This document shows, one piece after another, positions 32,678 to 44,960 of a stretch of 64,000 bases of DNA. The DNA is taken from NCBI GenBank assembly GCA_016758905.1, contig JAEPQZ010000019.1, positions 191,555 through 255,554 of the forward strand, given 5' to 3'. The position numbers were made by a program, and so were the translations under genes. The notes below the pieces were generated by a model that was not told the DNA's origin, did no database searches, and was given only the letters and a program-made list of their open reading frames with translations. Within the stretch, counting starts at the first letter, position 1, and each line of letters begins with the position of its first letter. The DNA is from Umbelopsis isabellina. Taxonomy: Eukaryota; Mucoromycota; Umbelopsidomycetes; Umbelopsidales; Umbelopsidaceae.

Positions 32678-33963
32678 GTCGATACCACGTATACCTTACT
32701 GTTTTAGTAGCTCAGATTATAGTGGTAACACCATCAATTAGAACAAATATTGATCAGTGTCTTATAAAACGAAATAAATCCACACGTAGAGCTTACCTCA
32801 GTTTCATGAAATATGGCCGAATTCTTATAGCCCGTTAATGATCTTACTCTTAAATCCTAGAATTGATTTTATGCTACGTATCTTAATTAAACATGTAAAC
32901 ACCAGTTTTAAAGCGTATGTTGCTTTTAGGGATTTATATGCAGGTTATGCCGCACCATGCAGGTGATCACTCCAGTTTTATATTTAATTTTGCGTGATCT
33001 TTGCAGTACTCTGATTTGATGAACTATACTTCTTGTATTCGCAAGCATTTATATTTTTCATCTTGAGTTATGGCAGAGATGTTACATACCATACGAAATA
33101 CATCTCTTGCTTGATTGTTGTTACAGCCAATAGATGCATTTCTCCTCTTCTTCTTTTTTTTTCATTTTGTATATGATCTTTACAATTACGAACAGATCAA
33201 CTTTTGTTTGTTGATCCTTTTCTTCCGTTAATCAAGGGGCACTCGTAAAAATTCTCTCAAATATATAAGATCTGCGATCATTTATGATGCTAAATCAAAA
33301 AGGTGCGAGCACTGCATACAATATGATTTTTCGTACGAAAACCCTTTGAATCTATATCAACACGAAAAGATTATCATAACGGGTTAAAACCAAGGTGAAA
33401 AAAAATAGAAATGCGAAGCTGCCTGAGAGGACTGTTTCCCTTGTCTCAGAGAAATATCATTTCAGTGTCTCATATATTTGAAAAGCAATGACACGACTGC
33501 ATTCTTTTGTTCGAAATTAGTTTTAAAGATATAAATTAATTGAACATCTGCAGTTAGTCAACAAAAGCCTCTGGTGCATTGTCGCATAATTTGATTCAGC
33601 AAAATTGACTGGAATGGTTCAAATATTCGTGTAACATTTGGTTCTTATTGCAAAGATTCATCTGATAAAATGAGGATGTACTGCTTTGCAACTCGATAGC
33701 ATTGGAACATTGTCCGATGTACAGCGTTTACTATGATAGACCCTTCAATATTATCTCAAGGGTTCATACGAACCAGTTTTTCAGTTAAAGTTCGTAAATC
33801 GGTCAGGATAGTATAGTGGCAGAATATTGCTGCGTCAGTGTGTCTATAATGATCGACGACAAATCCGCATGGAAGAGGCTTGGAGATCACCATACAAAAT
33901 AAAAATATTGCCAAGTCATCCACTTTTTGTACTTCCTCGCTTTCCTTTCTCTTATCGACACGA
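32678..33963. other. Intergenic, 1.3 kb
   Basis: AT-rich DNA upstream of the C2H2 gene, with polypyrimidine runs near 33150. I see no gene, RNA or repeat. Confidence 0.4.
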
Positions 33964-34839
33964 ATGCAGACAGACAGACCAAATTTACCCTCGATTAAAC
34001 CATTGCTAGCAGAGACTGACCATTTACCCAACAATGGAGGAGGTACATTTACATACCTTGGCCAACAACTTAGTTTCCAAAATATCTAACCACGTCCTTC
34101 CTTCACAGCTGTAGCTCCCCCACCGAGTTATGATTCACGGGCACATGGACACAGACGACATTATAGTGAAAGCATGAAAGGCTCGTATCCAGCCATGGCT
34201 CCTGCCCCGACTGAAAATAGGACATGGTCGAAAGAACAACGTAGCCATGTTCCCATGCCTTATACGATGAATCAAGTAATGCCACAACCTCCAAATCATT
34301 ATCAGGCTGGAACATTTGCTCAGTTGCCACCGCATATTGCAGCAATTGATTTACCAATGCAGGCGCGACCAAATTTAGCACCTGCCGTAAACCCGCCATA
34401 CATGCATCATCCAATTCAGCCACCGTCTTATGTCCGACGACAGTATACTCATGGCAGGTCTCTATCCGATTATAGCCATAACGTTCGTCCTGAAGCATCT
34501 CATGAGTTTGTTCAATCACACCGCCGAGCTATTTCAGCAACTACATCTGAAATGGTTGGTCATGCCATGGAAACAGAAGAAGAAGTAGACTCAGAAAGAT
34601 CGGGGTCTGCCTCACCCCCAAGCCAATTTTTGGAATCGCCTGCTGGTTCAGGTTCAGGTAGATTTAAATGCCCATATTGCCAAAAGAGCTTCAGTCGACC
34701 GAGCTCACTTCGCATTCACACATATTCCCACACGGGTGAGAAACCATTCCAGTGCCTGCACCCTGGTTGTGATCGCAAGTTTAGTGTACAGAGCAATATG
34801 CGGCGTCATTTACGAGTTCATAGACTCGGCGCCAAATAA
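33964..34839 (+). CDS. C2H2 zinc-finger transcription factor
   Basis: Two exons (33964-34042, 34109-34839) give 269 residues. The N-terminal 200 residues are Pro/Met/His-rich and low complexity (likely a regulatory or activation region), followed by a short acidic stretch (ETEEEVDSERS). The C-terminus carries two classical fingers, FKCPYCQKSFSRPSSLRIH and FQCLHPGCDRKFSVQSNM, joined by a canonical HTGEKP linker. The intron is supported by frame continuity (exon 1 ends NNGG, exon 2 continues AVAPPPSYDS). The start codon is the only ATG in the short open exon 1 frame but has weak context, so a further upstream exon is possible. Confidence 0.85.
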
Positions 34840-35251
34840 TGTAACACTTTTGAGCTGCATTCATATCCTGATTGTCCTCAGGGACTCATGCTTTCGCTAG
34901 CCCTTCTTTTTTTTGTTTTTTTAAAGAAGACGGAGCATGTCACATTGTGTTTCATTTATTCTCTGTATACCTTTTTCTATGTTTCAGTGATGTTAATTTT
35001 GCTCGTTTCTTTTCATTCGCTATATTCACTTTATTCCTGCTCAATTATCTTATCGGTTTTGTGCATCGACATTCACATATTATGCAAATTAGTAATAGAG
35101 ACGATGCTATGATTGTTCTTCCCCGTGTAATCATTGATTTGATGTATTAACTTTACAATTATCAAAAGAATAAAACGCACATGGGCGGAATCAAAAAATG
35201 AGTTTATCTCAACAAAATGTACAATGCTGTAATGAAGTTGCATCAGGGGGT
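34840..35251. other. Intergenic: convergent 3' ends
   Basis: T-rich 3' region of the C2H2 gene; AATAAA at 35169-35174. The GTPBP1-like gene ends at 35252 on the other strand. Confidence 0.5.
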
Positions 35252-37776
35252 TCAAGTAGCTTTATCCTCATATAACAATTTGGTGACCTTTCCAACTCCT
35301 TTCGTACGTCCTTCGCGGAAAATCTATTTATATCGCCATTTAATTCATTACTCAATTGCAGTTGCGTATATGGTGTCATCGAGATAACTTACGATTCGTG
35401 CGCCAACTTTCAACCATTCTGGATATTTAATGAACTCAAATGTCTGTATAGAGATGGTCTCGTTTAGTAATGCATCCAGGAAAAGGCGGGCTTAGTGACA
35501 ATTTAGCACATACCACTGTAGCTCGATCGCCTGTTCGAAGCACTGTTTGATCCAATTTCACTATCCGCGCAGTTTGACGCACTGGTCCAGAGTGTACCAT
35601 AGCCTGATACTTTTGGCCAATGGTGGTTGAATGGTAAAGTACCAAAATTTCTGCCTCAAACCGTTTGCAGGCTCTTGGCATTGGAGAGTCCTTCTCATGT
35701 GAAAGCATGACCATGCCTTTACGAATTGCACTGCGCCGTATCCGCTTCAATGCCAAGGTTACTCCTTGTCCCGCCGACGCAGCTGGAACATTGACTCTCT
35801 TACGTTGAATACCTTTAACCGCGGTCTGAGTAAAATGCCCCAAAGAATCCGGGCCAATCAACAAACTATCACCAATGTGAGCGACACCAGAGACGACAAC
35901 ACCAGAGACAACCGTTCCAACGAATGGTACAGAAAACGTGTCAGTAATTTGGTACTCAAACGGTAATGAGCTATCATACTTTGCCTGGGAAGGCAAAATA
36001 TTTAAAAAGTTTCGAACAAGATTCAAGCCTTCACCAGTCACGTTGGATATCTGAAAGATTGGGCACAAGCGCTCGCTGACGAAGTTGGCCTAAAGTGAAA
36101 TGTCTGTCAGTGTGATGACAGAATGAAAAGAACGAGATAAGTTGATAGAGGGGTAGCTTACAGCGGTCACAACAACGTCTTCGTTACTTTTGATAAACAT
36201 AGGAATTTTGCGACACCCAGGAGACTTAAGAATCTTCACCAACTGCTTAATGGTACTTTCCAAGATATTGGGCGGACACATATCAATTTTAGTCACCACC
36301 ACCAATACTGGAATATTCAGGGAAAGTGCCAATCCTAGATGCTCTTTCGTCATACCAATGATACCAGCATTCGCCCCTACCTGATTCAAAAGATATTAGC
36401 CTCGACACTAGTTGATATGCTTATAAAGCATGATACATACCATGAGCATAACAAAGTCTGGAGCACATCCAGTCATACCGAATACAGTGGTTTTCAGGTA
36501 CTTTTCGTGACCAGCAAGATCTACAAAGCTGACCACCTTAGAGGCTTGAAGACAGATATCTTCCCATGTCAACTTCCTTCCACCATGTAGAGAATGAGTT
36601 ATTGGGTTTGATTTGGAGTCGAACCCGAGAATCTCCATTCCGACACTGGAGGTTCTTCCAGACTCCATTTCATGCTTATGTCTGCCAATATAAATTAGTT
36701 AAAGTTTCCATTCTTCTTAGCCGAATGATCATGAAAAACAATTTTACCTGAATAGGTTCACTCGTGCTTTGCCTCGACCATCATCAAGTACGCCTTTCGT
36801 AAGAACACCCAATAAAGTGGACTGCAATAGTGACAATTGTGAATATCAAAGCTAAATTACAATGTTTGATCTAGAATCAATCTTTACTTTGCCTGCGTCC
36901 TATAATACATAATTTGTTGTAATGAAGTTAGTATTCCAGCTATGGTATCCCTCACGTACAGGAGATCTTTACAAAACCTACCACATTGCCAACCACAGCA
37001 ACTCTAATTTCTAGTACACTATCAATCTTCAGGTTCTTCCGCCGTATCATAAGGTGCACAACCTTTGTTATGGGCAAGTTCGTCGTATTAGCTATCTCAG
37101 CTGTCTTTTGCTCTGTACCGTATTCTGTCCTAATTTCAGGAAACGGGTTTTGACTAATATTTCGCTCGTCCATAATGGCATAGTCGGCTTCCAGCTCGGA
37201 CAGAATATTCTCTAGGTTCTCTAATGCTAATCGCAAATCCTCATCGCTAAGATTCAAGGGCGAACCGTCATCTGATGCATCATAACCTTGGTCAGTGCCG
37301 AAACAGATATCTCCGCCATGTCCACGTTTTCTTATCAAAAAGCTTACCGTCAAGTCCAATTTCCATCATGAACTCTCCATGCCCCTCCTCAAGACGAGCT
37401 TTTATTGAATTCCTGTATTCTTCAATATCTTTTTCTGTAGGATGCAACAGCTTACTCTGTTCAATGCCAATCAAAAAATTAATGTCCGATTCTTGGCTTT
37501 ATAACCATAAGCATGCTACTGTTCAGTTCCGTTACTGACCTGTCGAGAGCGATTATCCTCCACAAGCTGAGCAATATCATCGTCAAGCTCTAACTCAGCG
37601 AGGTCAATGGTATGGTTTGGGTTAAACATGTTGGTTGCTGTACGATCGGAATCTCCGACATTCAGTTTGGTATCCACTAATCTCGAGGCTAGAGCAGTAA
37701 CTGCCTCGTCAACTACTGGGTTACGTCCTCCACTGTCACAGTTATCATAGGATCTCTCCGGTGCTGTCATCAACAT
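35252..37776 (-). CDS. GTPBP1/GTPBP2-like translational GTPase
   Basis: Ten exons (37776-37540, 37456-37348, 37286-36982, 36899-36888, 36821-36748, 36681-36441, 36380-36162, 36089-35514, 35443-35393, 35323-35252) give 631 residues. After an acidic N-terminal 190 residues comes an EF-Tu-like GTPase: G1 GNVDAGKST (215-223), G3 DLAGHEKY, G4 TKIDM, then EF-Tu domains II and [15 protein letters not shown] and [17 protein letters not shown] are typical of GTPBP1/2 rather than EF1A or eRF3. In animals these proteins act in ribosome rescue and exosome-linked mRNA decay. The fourth exon is only 12 bases long and encodes DAGK of the P-loop. A second ATG lies two codons after the first. Confidence 0.93.
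36888..36899 (-). other. 12-base microexon encoding DAGK of the P-loop
   Basis: The sequence GACGCAGGCAAA is flanked by TATAG upstream and GTAAAG downstream on the minus strand. The adjoining exons end in GNV and begin with STLLGVL, so only inclusion of this exon restores the conserved GNVDAGKST motif in frame. Confidence 0.9.
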
Positions 37777-38210
37777 TAAACTTTACTGGAAAAGTAGTGT
37801 GTTTGAGCTGTTTGCGGCTCATACCTATATGCGATTCAAATGCCAGTCACATGGTTGAGTCAGTAATTGGCGCAGTGCATTGAGAATAGCTGCGGCTATG
37901 AGCTGACAGCCGTAGTACTGCCCATATGGTGTGGCTGGGATTGCTGCTCCATGGCACATCCTGAAGAGTCTAATGTCTTCTAATATAAAAAAATTGACAC
38001 GAAATGATTCATTGTTTCGCTAAGTCAGGTAACTGTGACTGAGCGATTTATAGACCACTTGATGGGGTAAAGCAAATAGGGCTGTTGCTCGCAGCAGAAA
38101 ATAATATACTTTCAATACTTCTTAATGATACATGTAAAGGCAAATAACAATGGAATAAATCTGATTCTTGACTAGAAGTTTTCCAAAAAAAAAAAAAAAA
38201 CGCGACTTGA
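37777..38210. other. Intergenic, 0.43 kb
   Basis: Promoter of the GTPBP1-like gene and 3' end of MZT1. It includes an A16 run near 38185. No further gene is seen. Confidence 0.4.
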
Positions 38211-38534
38211 TCAATTCTGTGCGGATTCGCGACGTAAGTCCTTGATGATAGCCTGCTTTTGTTTGTTAAACGAAGTGTAACAATATTATAAAAAATTGCC
38301 ACAATATCATGATATACGTACAGCCAGGGCCTCTGGATTAACGCCGTTTTCTAACAATGAAACACATATTGAGAGAGCTTGCTTGCTCAAGCCCGTATCC
38401 AAAATATTTGAAATTTCGTGGAGTGCTGTGAATCGCTGTTAGAAATGTAACAATAAGATGCAATAGCGAGAGAGGGTTGAAGCTACTGTACTGTTCAGTG
38501 ATTCCTGAGCTTCCTGCGTTCTAATGTCGTCCAT
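38211..38534 (-). CDS. MZT1: MOZART1, mitotic-spindle organizing protein 1
   Basis: Tiny gamma-tubulin-complex targeting subunit, too short for simple frame finding. Three exons (38534-38492, 38425-38322, 38252-38211) give 62 residues. [31 protein letters not shown] and IIKDLRRES align without gaps with human and fission-yeast Mzt1. The chosen first intron (GTACAG donor, TTCACAG acceptor) preserves the spacing between ES and LHEIS of known proteins; an alternative in-frame pair would insert five residues. It is divergent from PRP5 by 170 bases. Confidence 0.93.
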
Positions 38535-38704
38535 AATATTGGTATGTGCCTAGGAAATAGCTACTACTATGCCGCAATTTCAAAAGGTGACCTTTACACG
38601 TGACTACCAAAAGGTCACAGCATAAAGGAGCTCTATTTCTTTTGTAGGGTATTGTCATTCAGGCAAAGTCAATTTTACTATCACTGTTGTGAAAGCGATT
38701 CTTC
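38535..38704. promoter_or_regulatory. Shared promoter of MZT1 and PRP5
   Basis: 170 bases between divergent start codons. No specific element is recognised. Confidence 0.4.
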
Positions 38705-41700
38705 ATGGCATCTTCACCTAGATCTTACTCTCGAGATCGGCCGCGCTCACCTTCGCCTTCATATAAACGAAGGAAGCACTCTCACAGAGGAAGATACGAA
38801 GACCCAAGGGATGACTCCAAACATCGATCACGACGAGACTACAGTGGCGACAGAGAGAGATCGCACAGGTCCAGAAGCGACGCACACCGAAGGGATTCCC
38901 ACCAGTCACGGTCATCGCGACACGACGACAGGAGATCTACCCATAGGTCCCGATCTAGCCACCGACGAGACGATCACAAACGATCACGCAGCCGGCACGA
39001 ATCTCAGCGTAACTCTCATGATAGGCAACATTCCCCCGCTTCACCTATAGATCGCCCAGATGCTAGCAAAGATGTTGCTGAAAAACGAGAAGGCAATCAC
39101 ATGCCACAGAAGCCTTTGGAAACAGTAACGGATACAGCCAAGGTAAGAATCTATAACATGTGCATATTTATCATCTTCCCTGCTAACTAACTTTATAACA
39201 GGAAGAAGAAACCGCAGCACTTGCAAACGATTTGAAACAACAACAAATTGATAGGGAAGAGGTGATTCGTCAGAGGCGTGAAAGAGTGGAGCAATGGCGA
39301 CGAGAGCGTGAAGCTGCCAAACAAGCCGAAATGCAAGAAAACGGCAAAGCAGAACCAAATGTCGAAGCTAGTGTAGCCACGGACACTGAAAATACTCAGA
39401 ACATGTCTGCTACAGAAGCGCAAGTTGATGCTGTTGACGCCCCTATGGAAGAAGACATGTTGGCGAACGATGAAAATGGAAAGAAAAATTGGAGTTTAGA
39501 AAATGATGAAGATGATGATGACGAAGAAGAGAACATGGAGGTTGATATTTCAGCAAAACAAGAAGAAAATCTTCCAGATCAAGGCGAATTCTTGGCTCTG
39601 CCTAAGCAAGATGACGAACTTGAAGATGAAAAACCTGAGGCGTTGGTGTCGAAAGCTCCCGTCCGAAGAAACATGATGACAATTGGCAAAGGTTTTGGTA
39701 AAAGTTCAACATCAGAAACCTCAAAACCGCAAAAACAAGTCAATGGCTCAGCAGCGAAGTCAAAGATGCGTATCGGATTTGGTATTGGACTTGGAAACAA
39801 AGCAATGAACCAGAACGCCAATAAAAAGACACCTGATACTGCAATGAATGTAGATAAGCCGACTGCAACGTCAACAGAGAGTGATGATAAGATGGAAGTA
39901 GATCAAAACGAGGAGGATGTAGATCCACTGGAGGCTTACATGGTTGATGTTGATGCTGCAGTACAAAAACTCAATGAAGAAGACATTCAAAAGCTGAACA
40001 GCACTAGCAAAGCGAATAAGAAAGGTAGCCGGTTATCAGACGATGATGATGAAGAAGAAACTGCTACCAAAGACGATGATGATAGCGATGTAGGCTCAGA
40101 ACCTGAAGATATTCTGGCCATGGCCGCTAAGCGGGTAAAGAAAAAAGATTTAGCTCCGGTAGATCATTCAAAGATGGACTATGAGTTTTTCAGAAAAGAC
40201 TTTTATATAGAGCCTCCAGAGCTCAAGGAATTAACTCAAGATCAAGTCGATCTTCTTCGAATCGAATTGGATGGCATAAAAATCAGAGGTATCGACTGCC
40301 CGAAACCAGTACAAAAATGGACTCATTGTGGCTTGCCCTCCGGATGTCTGGAAGTCATTCGCAAATTGAAGTATGAGAAACCCACGTCAATTCAAGCACA
40401 GGCAATTCCTGCCATTATGAATGGACGCGATGTTATCGGCGTTGCCAAAACTGGCTCAGGTAAAACCATCGCTTTCTTGCTTCCAATGTTCCGACATATC
40501 AAGGATCAGCGACCTCTTGAAAGTGGTGAAGGACCTATAGGTATCATCATGACTCCTACTCGTGAACTTGCTGTTCAAATTCATCGAGAATGCAAACCAT
40601 TTCTCAAAGTCCTCGGGCTTCGTGCTGTTTGCGCCTATGGTGGATCGCCAATCAAAGATCAGATTGCCGATTTGAAGCGTGGTGCGGAGATTATCGTTTG
40701 TACTCCTGGACGTATGATTGATTTATTATGTGCAAATTCCGGGAGAGTTACGAATTTACGTCGGGTCACTTATATGGTGCTGGATGAAGCTGACAGAATG
40801 TTTGATATGGGTTTCGAACCTCAGGTAAATACGATTCAACATCTTTCGCATTTTAATTTTATTGATTCTCATTCTAAACATTAATTTGCGTCTGCAGGTC
40901 ATGAAAATTGTCAACAATGCTCGACCAAGTAAACAAACCGTCCTGTTTTCTGCTACTTTCCCCCGGCAGATGGAGGCACTTGCTCGAAAAGCATTGAAGC
41001 GTCCTTTAGAGATAACCGTTGGTGGTCGTAGTGTTGTATGTGAAGATGTGAAACAGATAGTCGAGGTTCGTGAAGAGGAGTCCAAATTCGTACGACTATT
41101 GGAGATACTTGGTCAATTCTACAATGATGAAAGCGAAGATGCAAGGACGCTTATCTTTGTCGACAAACAAGAAGCTGCGGATAATCTTCTTCGTGATCTG
41201 ATTCGAAGGGGATATATGTGTCTCTCATTACATGGTGGCAAAGATCAGTTAGATCGTGATAGTACCATTTCAGATTTCAAATCTGGTGTGTCTAACATAT
41301 TGGTTGCGACGTCAGTGGCTGCTCGTGGTTTAGACGTTAAACAGCTGAAGCTGGTTGTAAATTACGAATGTCCCAATCATATGGAAGACTACGTCCATCG
41401 CGTTGGACGTACGGGCCGAGCGGGTAACAAAGGTACTGCATATACATTCATCACGCCCGAACAAGAAAGATATGCAATGGATATCGCAAAGGCTTTGAAG
41501 CTCAGTGAGCAACCAGTGCCACCGGATTTACAGAAGTTAGTAGATGACTTTCAAGAAAAAGTCAAAACTGGCAAAGAGAGAATTTCCAGTTCTGGATTTG
41601 GAGGAAAAGGTCTGGAACGTCTTGACAAGGATAGAGATATGGTCAAGAAATTTCAAAAGAAAGCTTATGGTGGCGAAGATGACGAAGAGTCTGAGGATGA

Positions 41701-42419
41701 GGCAGAACACACCATTGATATCGAATTCAAGGCTGTGCAAGCAGATACTCGAGCTGGAGGCGTCAGTGGCTCTGAAGCCACTGGTCCAACACCGCATGCC
41801 TTTGCTACACAAAATGCAGAGGAGCTTACGCCACAGGCTTTGGCAGCAAAGAAAGCCGTTGAACAGGTGGCAGCAAGAATCAATGCTCTTTCATCCCAAC
41901 AAAGTGGACGTAAAGCTCAAGATATCATCAATGACATTAATGCCAAGTACAAAGAGACAGCCGTCAAACAGGATGAGGAAGCCAAAGAAGGAAATCCTGG
42001 TTTTGCTTATGAGATTGAGATCAATGATTATCCACAAAAGGCGAGATGGCGAGTGACGAACAAGGTACGAAGCATTTCCTTTAAAGTCAATGTGAAGCAT
42101 GAATATTGTGCACGTCTAACACGATGGGTTTTTAAATCTTCTTTTTAAATCTTCTTTTTTTCATTAGGAGATGATCACTCAAATCATAGAAATTTCTGGT
42201 GCTGCCATTACAACTAGAGGTACTTACTTCCTACCTGGTAAACAGCCAGGCCCAGGAGAGCGCAAACTATACCTTTTCATCGAAGGTGACAGTGAGATGG
42301 TTATTGATAAAGCAAAGGCAGAGGTAAAGCGGATTTTGATGGAAGCCACTGTAGCACAAATGGAGCAAGATGCTCGAGGTGGTGGAGGTTCAGCTACTGG
42401 TAGATATTCTGTAGTGTAA
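38705..42419 (+). CDS. PRP5: DEAD-box RNA helicase PRP5/DDX46
   Basis: ATP-dependent helicase that remodels U2 snRNP for prespliceosome assembly. Four exons (38705-39142, 39202-40824, 40898-42064, 42168-42419) give 1159 residues. The N-terminus is an RS/RD-rich domain (1-120), then an acidic region (about 200-420) with repeated Asp/Glu blocks. The helicase core has [53 protein letters not shown] and [10 protein letters not shown]. The C-terminal KH-like segment with [11 protein letters not shown] and [11 protein letters not shown] is specific to DDX46/Prp5. The last intron has a 13-base direct duplication (TTTTTAAATCTTC twice) in its pyrimidine tract. AATAAA at 42449-42454. Confidence 0.96.
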
Positions 42420-42796
42420 GCTTAGTAATGTGTGCAACCGCCTATGTGAATAAAGTATAAACAGAATCTTAAATATACGACTGTTATCCATGAAGAATAT
42501 AGCTGCATTTGTTCCAGATGCTCCGATAACGTATGAGTATTTGATTGCAGCCGTCAAAATTCCTGCTAACATTTTTGCTCAGAATGAGCTCAGGTTGCAG
42601 CGTTTCTGAGCAAAGTCTTGAATCTGTCCTCTGACTTTCAAGACACTCACCATTTATCTAATGACACGCAAGGTTCTTCTTTTATAAAGCTAAGACATGC
42701 CCACAGTCAAAACATTACATATAAAGGAGTTCAAATTTTCTCATATGGATGAAACTCTTATTTTCCTTCAGATCAATCTTTTTACTCCTGGTTGCT
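42420..42796. other. Intergenic: PRP5 3' end and PAS gene promoter
   Basis: AATAAA at 42449-42454 for PRP5. Two TATA-like elements (TTTATAAAG near 42681 and ACATATAAAGG near 42717) precede the two candidate PAS start codons. Confidence 0.5.
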
Positions 42797-43582
42797 ATGG
42801 ACATCAACTTTATAAGTTTTCATGATGCAACGGAAGAAGCAACAATATTATATTCATCCGATAGCGTTACCGATGTGCTTGGATATAATCCAGAGGATGT
42901 TATAGGTCGATCTGCGTTCGACTTTTTACATCCGGATGAAATTGATACGATGAACCGAATATACATAGCAAGAGTGCAGGCACAAGAAGTATCAGCATTA
43001 ACTTATTGTCGCTACAAGCATGCTAATGGGAACTACGTGGACGTAGAAGCTATATTTAATTATTGTTATGATGTCGTGATTATAACAACATCAATCCGAC
43101 GGCCAACAACCGAGAGGCATCGCGCTAGAGCCGAAACGGCATTGACATTACACATTATAAAGCCAGACGGATCACTTGAATTGTCTCAAGGATCTGAAAA
43201 TCAACAACGACTGATGGATTCACAACATGAGCGATTCAACTGGGACACGTCGACTAGAAGTCTGGAACCTCGCTTTGCGGTGATACTGAATCGCTTCACA
43301 CGTGCTTTGAGTATTCTATTCGTCAGTAGAGCAGCAAGTGAAATGGTTGGCATTCAATCTGATGACGCACTCGGAGAAAGCTTTTTCACGTTTGTAGACC
43401 CTCAAGATCGGCCCCGGTTAAGGGAGGATTTAGAAGCTGCAAAATCAACTGATGAACTTGTCCACATCTGCTTCAATTGGTGCACGCGAGGTCAGGTGGT
43501 AGGGCTGGTAGAGGGCATAGCCAGTTATACTAGTGATGGGATTGTTGTTGTATTCCGTAACTGTAAACCATCCGTGGACTAA
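42797..43582 (+). CDS. Double PAS-domain protein (white-collar-like sensor fragment type)
   Basis: Single-exon gene of 261 residues. The first PAS domain (about 3-110) has ILYSSDSVTDVLGYNPEDVI and DFLHPDE, close to the PAS of white-collar proteins. A second PAS-like domain (about 160-258) has FVSRAASEMVGIQSDD and FFTFVDPQDR. There is no GATA zinc finger, kinase or LOV Cys (NCRFLQ) motif, so it is a sensor or dimerisation module without an output domain. An in-frame ATG at 42749 would add 16 residues that look like a signal peptide; I prefer 42797, which has good context and follows a TATA-like element by about 75 bases. The ligand is unknown. Confidence 0.87.
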   Translation: MDINFISFHDATEEATILYSSDSVTDVLGYNPEDVIGRSAFDFLHPDEIDTMNRIYIARVQAQEVSALTYCRYKHANGNYVDVEAIFNYCYDVVIITTSIRRPTTERHRARAETALTLHIIKPDGSLELSQGSENQQRLMDSQHERFNWDTSTRSLEPRFAVILNRFTRALSILFVSRAASEMVGIQSDDALGESFFTFVDPQDRPRLREDLEAAKSTDELVHICFNWCTRGQVVGLVEGIASYTSDGIVVVFRNCKPSVD

Positions 43583-44960
43583 TTAGCCAATGATACGCCT
43601 ATCTTCCATTAACTGCCACTAAATGCTGCAGATTGCTGCAGGCTCTTTAACAAATGTACTTATCTATTAAAAGCTACGAACGGATATGTCCAAAGCTGTT
43701 CACCATGAAGTAATGATACCTGCTCTACTTTAAAAATGGTTTTTTATCCATACCAAGTATATTTTCCTTTTTCTGTTAATTTTGGATCAACCTACTTTTA
43801 CCTTTGAGGGATAAGGGACAATGGGCCATACATGATATCCAAAAGCGGAACCCGAACAATCAAAATTAGGGCTTCGAAATTTTTTGCTATCAAAACGTGG
43901 TTCATAGTACAACCGTCAACCCCACGTCAATACAATAAGATCAAGGCGAATTACGGCAATATCAATGTAATGATATTTTATCAATTTCACGGATCGTCAA
44001 ATAGTTAAGGTACCTGCGAAATGCAGACTGCCTTTCTCTCCTACAGGGATATCAATTTGACTGGTAGAGCCTGACTCCTCTCCAGTCCAGTGGTATTTCC
44101 CTGTTTGGTGCAATTGCATTAAATGCCAAGAAGCGATATTTTGCTAGTTTGTGATAGTCTAATTTGACTGTAATGTTATGTGACGGGCATGCCCAGTTGA
44201 TAAACAAAATATTACCGTCAATAAATCCGCATGGAATCTGGCTGATATCAGTACTTTTCATGATGTAGAGTATGGCTGTTGATGATTTCAAAATATGAAC
44301 CGTCAGATGGTAGCGCGGCCTTGGTACGTATGGAAACGACGTATGTGTGCAGGCTCATACAGTGTTGAAAACTTGACCGGCTTCAGCTGACACATTATTG
44401 TTGCTAATGTATAATCGAGTGCTATTGCTATCACGACTCTTAGAATAAGCTAGTGCAAGACCCAAATCTATTTTTCTTTAGCACTTTTGTCAAAGCCATG
44501 ACGAACAAAAAATTCTACAATTCACGAGATTTTAGCAGAATCATGTATTGAAAAAAGATTTATTGGAAAATGGTAAAGTCCCTGTGCTATGAACGACTCC
44601 TGTATTCTTGATACTCCTATTCAAGTCTGCCGCACGCAGATGACAGAGTGATGCTATCCGGTTAAAAATAAAAAAGGGTCATCATTCAGCAGACTCAAAT
44701 AGCCATAGATATTGTTTCCGTGGGGCCGATCTACTTCACTTTCGCCATCTTCTTCAGTTTCCTCATTTTCCGTTATCTATCCTAATTTCACGGCATTCGA
44801 CGGCAATTGTAAAATAAAGCAGTAAGGGGCTAATATTCCATAAAAACGATAAATGGTCGAGTTCTTTATAATGAACCATTGACTTTCTTTTCTGGATAGC
44901 AATTTTATAACACTGGCTATTATCTAGAAGCTTTCTTTCGAAAACAGCTTACATATCTTG
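43583..44960. other. Intergenic, 1.4 kb, nothing certain
   Basis: The largest gene-free stretch here. An 80-codon frame at 44052-44291 (minus) contains SQIPCGFIDGN but no recognised domain or splice partners. No repeats or RNA genes are seen. Confidence 0.4.

Noticed and set aside
36608-36630. tRNA B-box-like GGTTCGACTCC on the minus strand
   Set aside because: It lies in an exon of the GTPBP1-like gene and there is no A-box or cloverleaf around it.
44052-44291. 80-codon minus frame containing SQIPCGFIDGN, vaguely like a minus frame near 33860 containing PLPCGFVVD
   Set aside because: The shared part is only about a dozen bases; no longer similarity, splice partners or known domain.
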